A DNA stretch of 64,000 nucleotides from Nematopogon swammerdamellus. Taxonomy: Eukaryota; Arthropoda; Insecta; Lepidoptera; Adelidae. Below, piece after piece: positions 1-10,563 of the stretch (its first letter is position 1; each line of letters starts with the position of its first letter). The stretch is taken from assembly GCA_946902875.1 (NCBI GenBank), contig OX336350.1:18590048-18654047 (forward strand). The letters run 5' to 3'. Made by a program: the position numbers and the translations under genes. Under the pieces are notes generated by a model. The model had not been told where the DNA came from and searched no databases. It saw nothing but the letters and a program-made list of their open reading frames with translations.

Positions 1-47
1 TACGCGAATAACGAAAATATACGCCGTATATTTTCGTTATTCGCGTA
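1..47. repeat. Perfect palindrome, 23-bp arms
   Basis: The first 47 bases are a perfect inverted repeat with one central unpaired base (position 24). The left arm starts TACGCGAATAACG and the right arm ends CGTTATTCGCGTA. It could be one end of a foldback element cut by the window edge, or a stand-alone cruciform-forming site. No target duplication is visible because the left flank is absent. Confidence 0.85.
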
Positions 48-84
48 CTAAATTATATTTTGAAATTATTTTAATCTTATAAGA

Positions 85-425
85 AAAACCGGCCAAGTGC
101 AAGTCGAACTCGCGCACAGAGAGTTCCGTATCGCCATGTCATGGTTAGCGCCACTCACGCCATCTATGTATTAGTTAAAATGCTTCATACTCGCGCGCAT
201 ACACTTTTTAGTTTCTTCTATGGGGAGCCCCGTGAATTTTTTACTTTTTCTTATTTTTATTATTTGTTGTTGTATCGGCCATAATAGCACATATTCTGTG
301 AAAATTTCAACGGGCTACCTATTACGGTTCAAGAGATACAGCCCTCGGCTCGGACAGACAGATACACAGACAGACGGCGTAGGCTTAGTAATAGGGTCCC
401 GTACAACGGATACGGAAACTTAAAA
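85..425 (+). mobile_element. Dispersed repeat family C, near full-length
   Basis: It starts AACCGGCCAAGTGC, has a palindromic block around AGTCGAACTCGCGCAC, a T-rich middle, a block near TTCAACGGGCTACC, a (GACA)n-like stretch, and ends near GGGTCCCGTAC...ATACGG. Similar copies lie at 21513, 35122, 36040, 41000 (minus) and 45690. This layout is widespread in lepidopteran genomes. The ATG-initiated 67-codon frame at 220-423 runs through the repeat and is not taken as a gene. Whether the family is a SINE or a DNA-type MITE cannot be decided here. Confidence 0.75.
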
Positions 426-566
426 AGCACTTTTGACATAAAATAATTTAATAGAGGTATCCGAACAGCAGAAATTTGCTAAACTCTTGACAGTATGTGA
501 AAAGAAGCGACCTCTTGTTACCATATTCTAAGAAAGTATCTGTGTTAGGAAAATCTCATTAAAATA

Positions 567-904
567 TACATACATACATACATACATAACACACGCTGTA
601 TCCCGACAATCAGGGTAAGCAGAGTAATCGGTGTTGTCCTATAAGGACTCTGGTAAATTACAGCACAACACTGACCACCACGTTTAGCACAGTATACGGA
701 CAAGACAACTATCAAGCAGCAAGTAAGACACGAAGAACCCACCTGCTGCATGACTAGGTGGAAGGACTGCGCCAAGGTGAGAAGTGGCTAACCTGTCGCC
801 CTTTAGCGCAGTATCTTGTCCTTATCCCTTAGCCGCCTCTTACGACATGCACGGGGAGAGATGCAGTGGGGCTATTATTTTTAAGTACCGGCCCCACACG
901 GTAC
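567..904 (-). mobile_element. Dispersed repeat family B, full-length, with (CATA)n end
   Basis: One end is a (CATA)n microsatellite followed by ACACGCTGTATCCCGACAAT. The other ends in TTTTACGACATGCACGGGGAG and CCGGCCCCACACGGTAC. An internal inverted pair (AATCGGTGTTGT and ACAACACTGACC-type) can form a hairpin. About 20 full or partial copies occur in the window in both orientations. In this list '-' means the CATA end is on the left. No protein is encoded. The ACGACATGCACGGGGAGAG end resembles LINE/SINE 3' ends known from moths. Confidence 0.75.
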
Positions 905-1599
905 ATCATTAAAATATCTAGTTATAATATATTTTAACAGCATTCTTATTATTGTAAGTACTTATATATTGTACAGTTATTTGTGTACTCACCAATCAGA
1001 ATGTTCTGCGATTTTTTAAAATTTATGCAATTCATTGAAACATATTTTTTTTTTACACACACGTGTTTTAACCACCACACAAAAACACATGTAATTATGA
1101 GTGAAACTTCTCGTAAAATCTAAACATTGAACTGCATTAGTAGAGCACTGTTAACACACTGACCACTCACTTACTAACATATCATATAAGAAATGCACCA
1201 TCTCTCAAAAGTTAGGGCTGTCAAAATACGATAGTTTCAGATTTATGTTTTAGCATAAAAACAGAAAGAACGACACTACACATACTAAAATCCTTTTTAA
1301 AGTTGTTACCGAGGTAAACGTTGATCGTGGTATAAAAGATGTCGAATAAAATAAGAAATGTTGATTGATGATGATTACCTCAAAAAAAAAAAAATGGACA
1401 AATACAAGATTATAACCTCAAATCGACTGAGAGGTTCGCGTCCAAGCGGTAAAGCCTTGTTTGCGATATCCATCGACCAGTCGGTTGGAAATACCAGTCG
1501 GCATTAACCACTTTCTCATTACGTGTTTGAGAAATGCATTTCCGTCGTAAACACGCGTTGTCCCGTAGTCGGGATTCTGCGTTGTTCTTAGAGATTTTG
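905..1599. other. No recognised gene; AT-rich spacer
   Basis: The stretch 905-1385 is AT-rich with no repeat family I recognise. A minus-strand open frame of 66 codons (1418-1618) covers a more GC-balanced piece, but its product matches nothing I know and its 5' part runs into the family A copy at 1600. Confidence 0.4.
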
Positions 1600-1910
1600 A
1601 CCGTGCTTCGGATTCCACGTTAAGCTGTAGGTCTCTTCCCTTCTTACCTTAATAGGTGGTAGGGTTTAAGTTAAACCCTTAATCTTAAGTTAAAACGTTT
1701 AACCGGCCCGGTCTTGTACCACCACCGCACTGAATTAAAGGTCGGTCGAAGCGGCGAGGAAAAATATAGTTCGTGTTTTCCATCCAGTTCAGTGTATCCG
1801 GCACGACCAAAGGGAAGCAATGACACGGCACCTAGTTCACTAAGGTATTGTGGGCTGACATCACGAATGTTGTAGCAAACGTGTCAGTTTCCACAAAAAA
1901 AATCTATAAA
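1600..1910 (+). mobile_element. Family A SINE, 5'-truncated
   Basis: It begins at the T-arm-like block (TTCGGATTCCACG), continues through the body (TTCCCTTCTTACC, GGTGGTAGGG) and the 3' block GGCTGACATCACGAATG, and ends in poly-A after GTCAGTTTCC. The tRNA/5S head is missing. Confidence 0.8.
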
Positions 1911-2254
1911 TTGTGGTTTAGGTAACACATTATTTTATATTTAAATATGTTAAGGAACCTTCGAGGAACACATAATTGTAAATATACGATTTTAATCGAC
2001 AACGCCACATTTTATCGACAGTTTGTCTCACTAGTGGCTAAGGCCAGCGTTATAACCGGCTCCGAGTTGAGAGCGACCGCGGTTGATGATCCACAGAAAT
2101 TAGATACTTATTTGTACTCTTTATTAAGGCGAATATATTATTAAATGTTATTTTATTTATTATATACTCGTATTTATAAATAGTAATGATATGACAACAT
2201 AATATGTATTGTATTGTATGATTTTATAAGGAACCGAATGATATGTTTATTATA
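1911..2254. other. AT-rich spacer with a 65-codon open frame
   Basis: The frame 1947-2144 (+) starts with ATG and includes TILIDNATFYRQFVSLVAKA. I do not recognise the product and see no splice or promoter support. It may be a remnant of an unknown element. Confidence 0.25.
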
Positions 2255-2735
2255 TACTCTTTTATTTCACATTTTTAAATACATTTACATTAATTTTACA
2301 TATATTATAACTATAAAAAGTAATAAAAATACACAAAATTAATACAAACAAATAAAAATGGTAATACCGCCGGCGGCGGGAGGCAAGCCTCCAAGCACAC
2401 CGGCGGGTGCAGGCCGTGGCTACGGAGCTCTCCGAGACGACGCGAGGCAAGCTACGAGCGATAGGTGGTGGTACTAGACACGTAGGCCACCACCACCCCC
2501 ATCTCGGAGAGCTCCGTATCCGCCGGACTGCACGGCGACGTCGTCGCGCAGCTCTCTTAAACGTCTCCTTCTTCGCGCGCGCGTCACCTTTTGGGTGCAC
2601 TACACCACCGGTAGCGGGGGCACTAGACGGGACGCGAGGTCCCGATGACCCCAAGCTGACCGATGGTGGACGTCGCCCTCGCCGTAGTTGTTGTGGCTCG
2701 GGTGACGTCAACGCTCCATTTCATCGTCGATGGAA
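2255..2735 (-). mobile_element. Dispersed repeat family I: GC-rich core with AT-rich tail
   Basis: A GC-rich core (2370-2710), with GCCGGCGGGTGCAGGCC and TACGGAGCTCTCCGAGACGA, is joined to an AT-rich tail containing AAGTAATAAAAATACACAAA. Copies with the same junction occur at 28480-28780 and 37630-37990. Overlapping open frames on both strands (up to 149 codons) are low-complexity Arg/Pro/Ser products of the GC-rich core. On the minus strand the AT part would be the 3' tail, consistent with a LINE 3' UTR. Confidence 0.6.
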
Positions 2736-2937
2736 TACACCAATTATATACATTTATTATCTTGTATATTATTTATCACTTGTTTCTTACCTGTCCTAAT
2801 GTCTGCACTACCCTTCCCACAATAATTCTTCTTCGCAGACATCACCCAAAGATTGACTGGAATAAATCTGAGTTATAGTGATAAGTTCGCTACGTAAATC
2901 AATCTTCTGTTGCGAAAACACTGATTACTTAATTTAA

Positions 2938-3325
2938 ATTAGTATGTTTACTCACCTGACAGGTTCAGTTTTAATATACACATTAATACTTCATCTATCA
3001 GCGCAGATAGATAGCAATTTGAAAACACGATTTGATTAACTTCGCTCGATAGAATAAAATCATGAACATGCCTCTGAATTTAGTTATAAAAACGTATTTA
3101 AGGCAACGTGCCCAAATTAAGGCCTTGGAAAACATATCTTTTATTTGTTGAATATAATCTAACTCCGTAGCATTTTACTTTTTTGTTTCGATCCGTAGTT
3201 TTGGAATAAAAAAATTAAAACCTAATTTTTCATTGATTGATTGATTGTGTTGCATTCTACTCCTACCAGCGAAAGCGGAGCCTTGAAAGAGGAGTACGGG
3301 TTGACAGGGCCTTAAGTCTAAAGCG
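2938..3325. mobile_element. Dispersed repeat family H, copy 1
   Basis: The block ACTTCATCTATCAGCGCAGA, the block CATGAACATGCCTCTGAATT, a GATTGATTGATTG run and an end GGGTTGACAGGGCCTTAA are shared with copies at 24125-24402 and 31405-31836. The family is about 430 bp. The copy at 24125 opens with TTAAGG and this one ends in CCTTAA, which suggests a TTAA-flanked non-autonomous DNA element. No coding sequence is seen. Confidence 0.6.
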
Positions 3326-3815
3326 AACCACATCACATACTTTACTCGCCTTAAGTTAAGTTCTCTTTCTTTTGACTCTCGCCAACTAACCACAAATGCA
3401 AACAGTGGTTTAGTTTTCGAGAATGTACATTGATGTTGGGATATTTTATTTGTCCTACTTTATAAAAAGGGTAGCTCATTTTGTGCACTTTTGTAATTTG
3501 CTGATTAATTTTACATATTATGTACCTACTCATAAAAGTAAATAAAAATACGTTTTCTTGTTAAACGTTCCTTGTCTGTCACCACACACAGCTGATGTAG
3601 GAACGTGGAAAACCTGATGTAATTTAGTTTTATGAGGTTCCTCCTAGATGGCGCTTTTATAGAAGTTGAATATGTCTTCGATTGAAACCATTCAATAAAA
3701 TAATTAACATTGATGCTCACAGATGGCGTCCTTAAGCATAATGTATCCACAGATGTACTGTTGTATGTAACCTTCTAAATAGGTTTCCCCACAACTTTTA
3801 TAAGCTCAATACAGA
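3326..3815. other. No recognised feature
   Basis: AT-rich sequence with several short chance frames. I see no repeat family, splice-supported exon or RNA gene here. Confidence 0.4.
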
Positions 3816-4130
3816 AGGAAAAAAACGGGACAAGTTCAGTCGAACTTGCGCCCCGAGGGTGCACCATACAGCAAAAAAAAAATGCATTTCGCTTCTTGTA
3901 TGACTCCCCCCCCCCCCCTTTTCTAAACTTTTTTTTTAAGTTTAGGATACCCGATATGATATAATACATATTCTGTGAAAGTTTAACCCGACTACCCATT
4001 ACCGTTCATAAGATACAGCCCTTTAAAGGTATAAGACAAACAGACGGATGAACGGCGGCGCGGGGTAATAGGGTTAATAGTTAGTAGTAATAGCGTTCTG
4101 TACTTTAACGGAACCCTAAAAACTAGAGCT
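3816..4130 (+). mobile_element. Family C repeat, old degenerate copy
   Basis: Recognisable blocks are CAGTCGAACTTGCG, TTCTGTGAAAGTTTAACCCG, ACCGTTCATAAGATACAGCC and the terminal CGGAACCCTAAAAA. It carries a poly-C run (3907-3918) and many substitutions, so it is older than the copies at 85 and 35122. The R1-type LINE begins just downstream. Confidence 0.65.
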
Positions 4131-4149
4131 ATAAATTAAATTGTAATTG

Positions 4150-4244
4150 TCATACACTCTGTCCGAGATAGCGACTGTCCTGTACATAAGCATGCAATAG
4201 AAAGGGAGTTGCGTAGGATTCAGTATTCTGATCCAAAAAACTAG
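4150..4244 (+). pseudogene. C-terminal end of LINE ORF1 (gag-like), truncated
   Basis: The frame in phase with 4191 reads SVRDSDCPVHKHAIERELRR... and stops at TAG 4242-4244. It overlaps the ORF2 frame, which is open from 4232. A short basic tail after a final Cys/His cluster, overlapping ORF2 by about a dozen bases, is the layout of R1-type ORF1 proteins, which bind RNA in the retrotransposition particle. Everything upstream, including the other zinc knuckles, is missing. Confidence 0.6.
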
Positions 4245-7200
4245 GTGGTGACGAGGGGTTCACGGAGGAGGAGGAGGAGCCCGATATTCGGGTGCAAAGC
4301 GGGCCGCTGGAAATTAAACATTGTCTTAGGTTGGCCCAGCTTAATATGAACGGTGCACGCGCGATAGCGGCTGAAACGAGGGAGTATTGTTGCGGTAAAT
4401 GTATTGACATTTTGTTTGTACAGGAGCCGTACAATATAGACAACAAAATAGCCGGATTTGCAATCAGGTCGCGAATTGTTACAGGTGGCGATCACCTGGA
4501 ACAAAAGAAAGCAGGGATTGTAATTTTTAATAATGAGCTTGAGGTGTTGAGACTCTCGCAATTCAGCGACACACATTGCGTGTGCGCTGAGATTAGAACT
4601 AAGCTGGGTAATTTCTATGCGATTAGCGCTTACTTCCAATTCTGTGAGCCAATAGAGATCCATTTGGATAAATTGGACAGAATACTGGAGCATCTCAGAG
4701 GGAGAGATGTTGTGATAGCATTAGATGCGAATGCCAAATCGGTTCTCTGGCATAGTCGCCAAACGGACGACAACGGCCGTAAACTTGATGATTTGATTGC
4801 GAAACACAATCTCTTTGTGACAAACGAATTCGGTCAACCTGGGACATATTGTCACCATGGTGAGACGAATATCGATGTCACCCTATGTACGGAAAAGCTA
4901 CTGGGTAAAATGCATAACTGGAAAGTTAATGTTGACGCAACCAGTAGTGACCATAGGCTCATTACATGGGATGTGACAAAAGAGGCAGTCGACCTGGCCG
5001 ATACCGTAGACCGGTATCAACTAAAAAAGGCCGACTGAGAGAAATTTGATGTGTGTTTACAGGAGCGATGGGGTGACCTCGACCTGACCGGAAATGCTTG
5101 CATTGAAGGAAAGGTTGAGGCCATCACCAAAGCTATAGCGGACGCAGCTGATGCAAGCATTCCTAAAAAAAGGGTGCCTCTGCAAAAGAAGGCGGTATGG
5201 TGGAATGCAGAGTTAGCCGATAAAAAAGCGAATTTTATGGCGATCCGAAAGATCTATCTGGCAACAGATAGGTCCGATAGGGAAAGACTGCGAGAGGAGT
5301 ATCAGAATGTCAGAAATGACTACTTCGACTCGATCAGTCACGCCAAACAATGTAGCTTTGAAAAATTCGTAACTGAGCACGGAAACGATGACCCATGGGG
5401 TCTAGTTTATAAATATCAGGCCGATAAACTCGGAAAGTCCGCTATATTAAGTTCACTTTCTTATGAAGGTGTAACGACGGACAACTGGGAGGAAACTTCT
5501 CGGCTCCTATTGGACCGGCTGCTTCCGGATGACGATCCCGAAAAAGATACGGCTCAGCAAAAAGATCTGAGAGACCGTATTAATGATTATGTGTCACCAG
5601 TAGGTGATGCTGAGCCGATCCGAGGGATCGATGTGGAGTTGGCTATCAGGTCAATCAAGGCGGGCAAAGCGCCCGGCCTTGATAACCTAAACGGTGAAAT
5701 AATCACCAAGGCCTGGCCGGTGGTAGGAGAGGCAGTCGTTGATTTGTTCAATGACTGCCTCGATAAAGGAGAGTATCCAAAGTCCTGGAAGGAGAGTTCG
5801 GTTGTTATTATAGCGAAAGGGGGAGAGAGGGACCTTAGCGACCCAAAATCGTACCGACCAATTATGCTTTTACCTGTATTAGGAAAGATTTTTGAGAAGG
5901 TACTGGTCAATAAGGTCCTATGTAAGTTCGATGACCGCCTATCATCGAACCAGTATGGGTTTCGGCCGAGGGTATCAACGGAGGATGCCACGGTCGAATT
6001 GTATAATCGAGTCGAAAACTCGAGCAGCAAATATGTTCTTGGCATATTTGTTGACATATCGGGGGCGTTCGATAACCTATGGTGGCCCAGTGTTATGGAT
6101 TCATTGCGTAAGCTTGATTGTCCCGGTAACGCCTATAAGCTCGTGAAGGATTATTTCAGTGGCCGAAAGGCCACTGTATGTTCGAAGTACGGGTCTGTGG
6201 CGAAACTGGTGACTAAAGGCTGTCCGCAGGGATCCGTCTTTGGTCCTACCATATGGAACATCGTTTTCGATGGTAGTATCGATCGCGAAGTAGACGAGAT
6301 TTCGTACGCAGATGATAAGGTCATTATTATACATGGTGATTCCAGGAAGGAACTGGAGCAAAAAGCTCAGAATGCGATCGATCGAATGAATGATTGGTGC
6401 AAAAGTGTAAAGATGACGCTCTCGACTAGTAAAACTGTAATGATGCTCTTAAAGGGTAAACTAGACACAAACAGGCCGCCCACAGTTAAACTGGACGGGC
6501 GTAGCCTCACTATGGTCAAAAGTTTTAAATACCTTGGGGTCATGCTAGACGAGAAACTCGGTGTGGGCTCTCACGTGACGATGATCTGCGAAAAGTCCAA
6601 AAAACTGTTTCATGCTCTGGCCAAAGTGGCGAGCGCGACCTGGGGTCTTAGACAAAAAGCCTTAACCATTATCTATAGAGGTGTGGTGGAGGCAGTCTTG
6701 ACCTATGCGTCGGCCAGTTGGTCACGTAGGCTTAATTGCCGACATATTAGGCAAATTAGAAGCGCACAGCGCTCTATCCTCTTGAGAGTCATAAGGGCGT
6801 ACCGTACGTTCTCTACAGAAGCGGTATTCGCTATCGCTTGTGTGCTCCCCATTGATATCCTAATACAGGAAAGGGTGAGCATGTTCAGCCGCAAAAGCGG
6901 AATTTGTGAACGATACCAGCGATATAGGGACATAGAGATTGGTACGGATGATTTGCCCATGACAATTAAGAGGAAATTTAAAGAGCGTAGCGTGGAAATT
7001 TGGCAGGACGAATGGGCCAAATGTGAGAAAGGTCATCTCACGCGGGAGTTCATACCGAGAGTTATCGTAAAAATGAGAGGAAAGAAAGTATTTAGAGTGA
7101 ATCACGAGCTGGTCCAGTTCCTAACTGGACATGGGAAGTTCGGAAAATACTTCTTTAGATTCGGCATCATAGATAATAGCATATGCGAGTGCGGGGAACC

Positions 7201-7384
7201 GATCGATTCGGTAGACCACGTTCTCTTTGAGTGTTCTCTGAGCGATAACGCAAGGGGAGCACTCGAGAGCGTGGTCCAAAATGCTGGGTTGGTCTGGCCC
7301 ATAAGCAAAGATCTATTTCTAGATGATCGAGTTATAGAGGGTTTCCGAGCTTTTTGTGCGGAAGTTATTAGAGAAAGGTCGTAG
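4232..7384 (+). pseudogene. LINE ORF2: endonuclease/reverse transcriptase with one in-frame stop
   Basis: One frame is open from 4232 to TAG 7382-7384, about 1,050 codons, the usual R1-clade ORF2 length, and is broken only by TGA 5036-5038. There is no ATG at the start; the N-terminus is read from EEEEEPDIRVQ. The EN domain shows LNMNGARA, QEPY (catalytic Glu), ALDANAKS and SSDHRLI. The RT part shows GKAPGLDN, KSYRPIMLLP, QYGFRP, VDISGAFDN (about 330 residues after the stop), GCPQGS (about 390), YADD (about 419) and FKYLGVML. A C-terminal CECG...DHVLFEC zinc knuckle lies near residues 711-730. The enzyme would nick target DNA and prime cDNA synthesis there. The stop falls between EN and RT and looks like a recent CGA-to-TGA change. 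Confidence 0.9.
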
Positions 7385-7740
7385 ATGATCGCCGCCTCCC
7401 CGCGGTGGGGACGGAAACGAAGATCGGGTCACCCGCTTGCGGGTAATAAAAACCCCGAGAACGGCTAAAGGCGATCAGCTCGACTTTTGCCATTAGGGGT
7501 TAGCATAGATCACTAATGGTCAAAGCCGACAAAGTAAAAAAGAGATGTACAATTGAGAGAGAGCAATTGTTGATGAATGAGAGAGTAAGCAGTAAAAGGC
7601 TAAGCCTAATCTGCGTGTATGTACACGAATGAATGAATGAATGTAGTTGAGGACGTCCCCGGAGAGATGGCGCTGGACTCGCGTGATCTAGAAAGTAATA
7701 TTAATAAATAGCAACAGTCGAGTTGAAGAATTACTGGCTT

Positions 7741-7802
7741 CAGGTTGGCTTCAGGTATCTATGTATACTGCTAGCTTTTACCCGCGACTTCGTCCGCGTG
7801 GA
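7741..7802. repeat. Fragment of a CCCGCGAC-type lepidopteran repeat end
   Basis: GCTAGCTTTTACCCGCGACT followed by TCGTCCGCGTGG is one terminus of a very common lepidopteran dispersed repeat (compare 41475-41505 and the G/F family ends). It abuts the foldback that follows and may be part of that element. Confidence 0.5.
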
Positions 7803-8559
7803 TTTAAAAAAAAACTAAAACCCGACTACGTAAAAGCTAATTATGAAAATCGTTTAAATAAAAAAAAAATAGTTATAAAAAACTAAAACCCGGCTACGAA
7901 AAAGCAAATTATGAAAATAGTTTAACTATAACTAAAAATAACAAAATAATGTTTTCCATATAATTTATCAGATACAGCAATTCTCTTTTTATATTGATTT
8001 TACCTTAGCACTAACTCTATAAATTTTGATAAATTTATTATTTTTAACGTTCTAAATATAGAGCCGTGGTCGGGCGTTCTTCGTTCAACAAGACAAGTGA
8101 GGCCGTCGTCGTGCATTATTAGAGCGCGGAACTTAGGACGGCCATCGCCATTGTGTCATACTGGCATCTTTTTGTAAGATCAGTCAAAGCCAATCTAAAA
8201 TTATTATAAGTAGATACATAGGTACATACCGAACGTCAACGGCTATAATGCACAACGACGGTCTCACTTGTCTTGTTGAACGAAGAACGCCCGACCACGG
8301 CTCTATATTTAGAACGTTAAAAATAATAAATTTATCAAAATTTATAGAGTTAGTGCTAAGGTAAAATCAATATAAAAAGAGAATTGCTGTATCTGATAAA
8401 TTATATGGAAAACATTATTTTGTTATTTTTAGTTATAGTTAAACTATTTTCATAATTTGCTTTTTCGTAGCCGGGTTTTAGTTTTTTATAACTATTTTTT
8501 TTTTATTTAAACGATTTTCATAATTAGCTTTTACGTAGTCGGGTTTTAGTTTTTTATAA
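7803..8559. mobile_element. Large foldback element with ~317-bp inverted arms
   Basis: Left arm 7803-8120 and right arm 8243-8559 are reverse complements with only a few mismatches, separated by a 122-bp spacer. Each arm contains a duplicated unit (AACTAAAACCCGACTACG and AACTAAAACCCGGCTACG with ATTATGAAAAT). The arm tips are AT-rich, and the inner ends carry GACAAGTGAG...GTGCATTAT. No protein is encoded. A transcript across it would fold into a hairpin of over 300 bp. Confidence 0.85.
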
Positions 8560-8633
8560 CTTATTTTTTTTTATTTTAGGCTTTTTTAAAAACTGTTTGC
8601 ATACTTTAAATGTTGTATGTAACTCGTATATTG

Positions 8634-8938
8634 ATTTTTATGGAATCTGACACATCACCTACAGGCTACAACATCCGTGACGTCAGCCCATAACACCGGG
8701 TGAACTTGGTGCCACGTTAGTGCTTCCCTTCGGTCGTACCGGCTACACTAAATACATAGCCGTTTCTACCGACCTTTCATTCAGTGCGGTGCGGTGGTAC
8801 CAACACGGGCGGGTTAAACCCTACCACCCAGTAATAAAAGAAGGAAGTCATATCCCTTAGTCGCCTTTTACGACATACACGGGGAGAGATACAGTGGGGC
8901 TATTCTTTTATATAAGTACCGGCCCCACACGGTACAAA
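8634..8938 (-). mobile_element. Family A 3' part joined to a family B end
   Basis: The minus-strand 3' end of family A (poly-A tail read as TTTTATGGAATCTGACAC) runs to about 8840. A family B end follows (TCCCTTAGTCGCCTTTTACG to CCACACGGTAC at 8938). The head-side order A-then-B matches the composites at 42840 and 56832, but the tRNA/5S head between them is deleted. Confidence 0.7.
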
Positions 8939-9303
8939 ATTGATAATATCCGTCCGTTTATTTGTCGTGATCTCTATTTGAAACTAAAGTTTTCTGCAAA
9001 TAGCGCATGAGTGAGTACCTACATATATATACAAATTATGTATAGTTGAACGATGTATAGTATTGAAGTAAAATTAAAAGTCAGTCAGAGCAAGACCGAA
9101 AACTGAGCTGTGTAAGTACACGATTTTCTTTGTCTATGTAAGTAAATATATCTGGCTGGGGTGAAGCGGATTCGGGAAGTAAGTAAACCAATCAGTTCAA
9201 GGCCGAAGACCGAGGGAGGTTTCAGGTTGTACATAGTTGAATAATGTACTCACTCGAAGCAGGTAAGCCACTAAGGCGAGGCCAAATCTACTGATATTAT
9301 TTT
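8939..9303. other. No recognised feature
   Basis: Moderately AT-rich sequence with no family or frame I can support. Confidence 0.4.
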
Positions 9304-9853
9304 TATAGTGAGCGCGACATGTGGCGCCGAGCCACCCATAAGGTGTCTAGCGATGCCCATGGACAATCGGTAGCATGCGGAGGCTGCCAATGCCATGCCG
9401 GCCTGACAGGTGCCCAGGTTGAAGGACCCGAGACTGTACTTGGGGGAAAATATTTATCTCTGTTTGTATTTCAACAGGCTCTGATTTAGCTATGTATTTC
9501 TACGGAGTTGCAGTGCTTTTAGATCGCGGGACATTTGGGAGTCACCTACTATTCGCACGGCTCGACGCTGGATCGAGTCCAGAGGCGCCAGCTGGTTTTT
9601 GACTGAGCCATCCCATAGGTGCGAGCAGTACCCCAAGCAGGACCGAATCTGCGATTTATACGGCCTTGCCCTCGATGTCACGCCGTAAGTTTAGATCGTG
9701 CGAAAATTCGACTCGGAGGACCCCGAGGTGGTCGCAAAATTTAAGTGACGTGCCTTGGTAGGAAGGAGCTGGTGTGAACACCGCTCTCTTCGCACTGAAC
9801 GCGCAAACTTGTATCTTGGAGGTATTTAACTTGACCAACTTGCTACGGCCCAT
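9304..9853 (-). mobile_element. Jockey-like LINE, 3' fragment with decayed RT
   Basis: On the minus strand the product reads GRSKLVKLNTSKIQVCAFSAK, then after a frameshift YCSHLWDGS and LDSIQRRAVRIVGD, the thumb/C-terminal part of a Jockey-group reverse transcriptase. The 3' part (9304-9470) is family D: TTTCCCCCAAGTAC, ACCTGTCAGGCCGGCATGG, CCATGGGCATCGCTAGAC and an AT-rich tail. The catalytic RT motifs upstream are missing and the frame is broken at least once. Confidence 0.75.
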
Positions 9854-9989
9854 TCGGAAATAGAGCCGAGTGTTTGCTCAAGTTCAGACACAAGTCTTCG
9901 CCTCTTCTCATCCACATCCCGCCTAGTTGAAGGGTAACTGGTGTAGAACCCGTGTTCCGTACTCTCGTATGCATAACAATGATATGTTG

Positions 9990-10245
9990 CCCCCTGAATG
10001 CTACGCCCACGCCTTCAACGTTAGCAAGGCTCAGTGCTGCGCATTATCTGCGAAGGTCGATTTGAAGGTCCTTTTGCTTTCCAAGCCAGTTTCTAAGTCA
10101 GCGTCATACCTGTCTGGAAGCACCTGAACCTCCTGGGCACCGCCATTTCCAAAGACGTAGGTTTCCGGCAACTAATCAAGTCTAGGGCTAAAACTGCACC
10201 CAGAAAATTGGAAATACTTTTCCGCAATCGGCGGTTCTTCTCTTC
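9990..10245 (+). mobile_element. Jockey-like LINE RT fragment, frameshifted
   Basis: The plus strand reads AFNVSKAQCCALSAK (9998 on), then in another frame LLGTAISKDVGFRQLIKSRA. This is the same RT region as in the neighbouring 9656-9853 copy but from a different subfamily. The two fragments lie head to head. Neither end nor target duplication is clear. Confidence 0.65.
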
Positions 10246-10321
10246 CATAATATCCCGCTTAGCTGAAGGGTAACTTGCATCCGAAAATATTTGAGGTATT
10301 AGGTATATTTAATGTACCTAC

Positions 10322-10563
10322 CTTTTTTTTTTATGGAAACTTGACATGGTTGGCAACATCACCTACAACATCCGTGATGTCAGCCCATAACACCGGGTGA
10401 ACTAGGTGCCATGTCAGTGCTTCCCTTCATTTCGCGCCGGCTACACTGAACTGGACGGAAAACACGAACTATTTACATAGCCGTTTCGACCGACGTTTCG
10501 CTCAGTGCGGTGGTACCAATCCGGCCGGGATAAACTTTTTAAGTACCGACCCCACACGGTACA
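10322..10563 (-). mobile_element. Family A 3' part plus short family B end
   Basis: A poly-T run and TATGGAAACTTGACATGG start a minus-strand family A copy that runs through CGGTGGTACCAATCCGG. It breaks at about 10533 into TTTTTAAGTACCGACC...CACACGGTAC, the family B terminus. This is the same A-B order as in the intact composites, with the head lost. Confidence 0.75.

Larger units (their letters stand above)
4148..7740 (+). mobile_element. R1-clade non-LTR retrotransposon, 5'-truncated
   Basis: The element holds the last codons of ORF1, a long ORF2 with endonuclease, reverse transcriptase and C-terminal CCHC knuckle, and a 3' UTR of about 350 bp ending somewhere between 7680 and 7770. The order EN-RT-CCHC, the AFDNLWWP wording in RT and the slight ORF1/ORF2 overlap fit the R1 clade, whose members often insert at specific sites. 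No rDNA or telomeric repeat flanks it. A (GAAT)4 run lies in the 3' UTR (about 7626-7643). The 5' break is directly after a degenerate family C repeat. Confidence 0.85.

Noticed and set aside
2262..2799. Overlapping 130-149 codon frames on both strands
   Set aside because: Low-complexity Arg/Pro/Ser-rich products of the GC-rich core of a dispersed repeat that recurs at 28480 and 37630.
4241..4693. 150-codon minus frame across the LINE start
   Set aside because: Antisense to the endonuclease domain of ORF2, which has clear motifs on plus.
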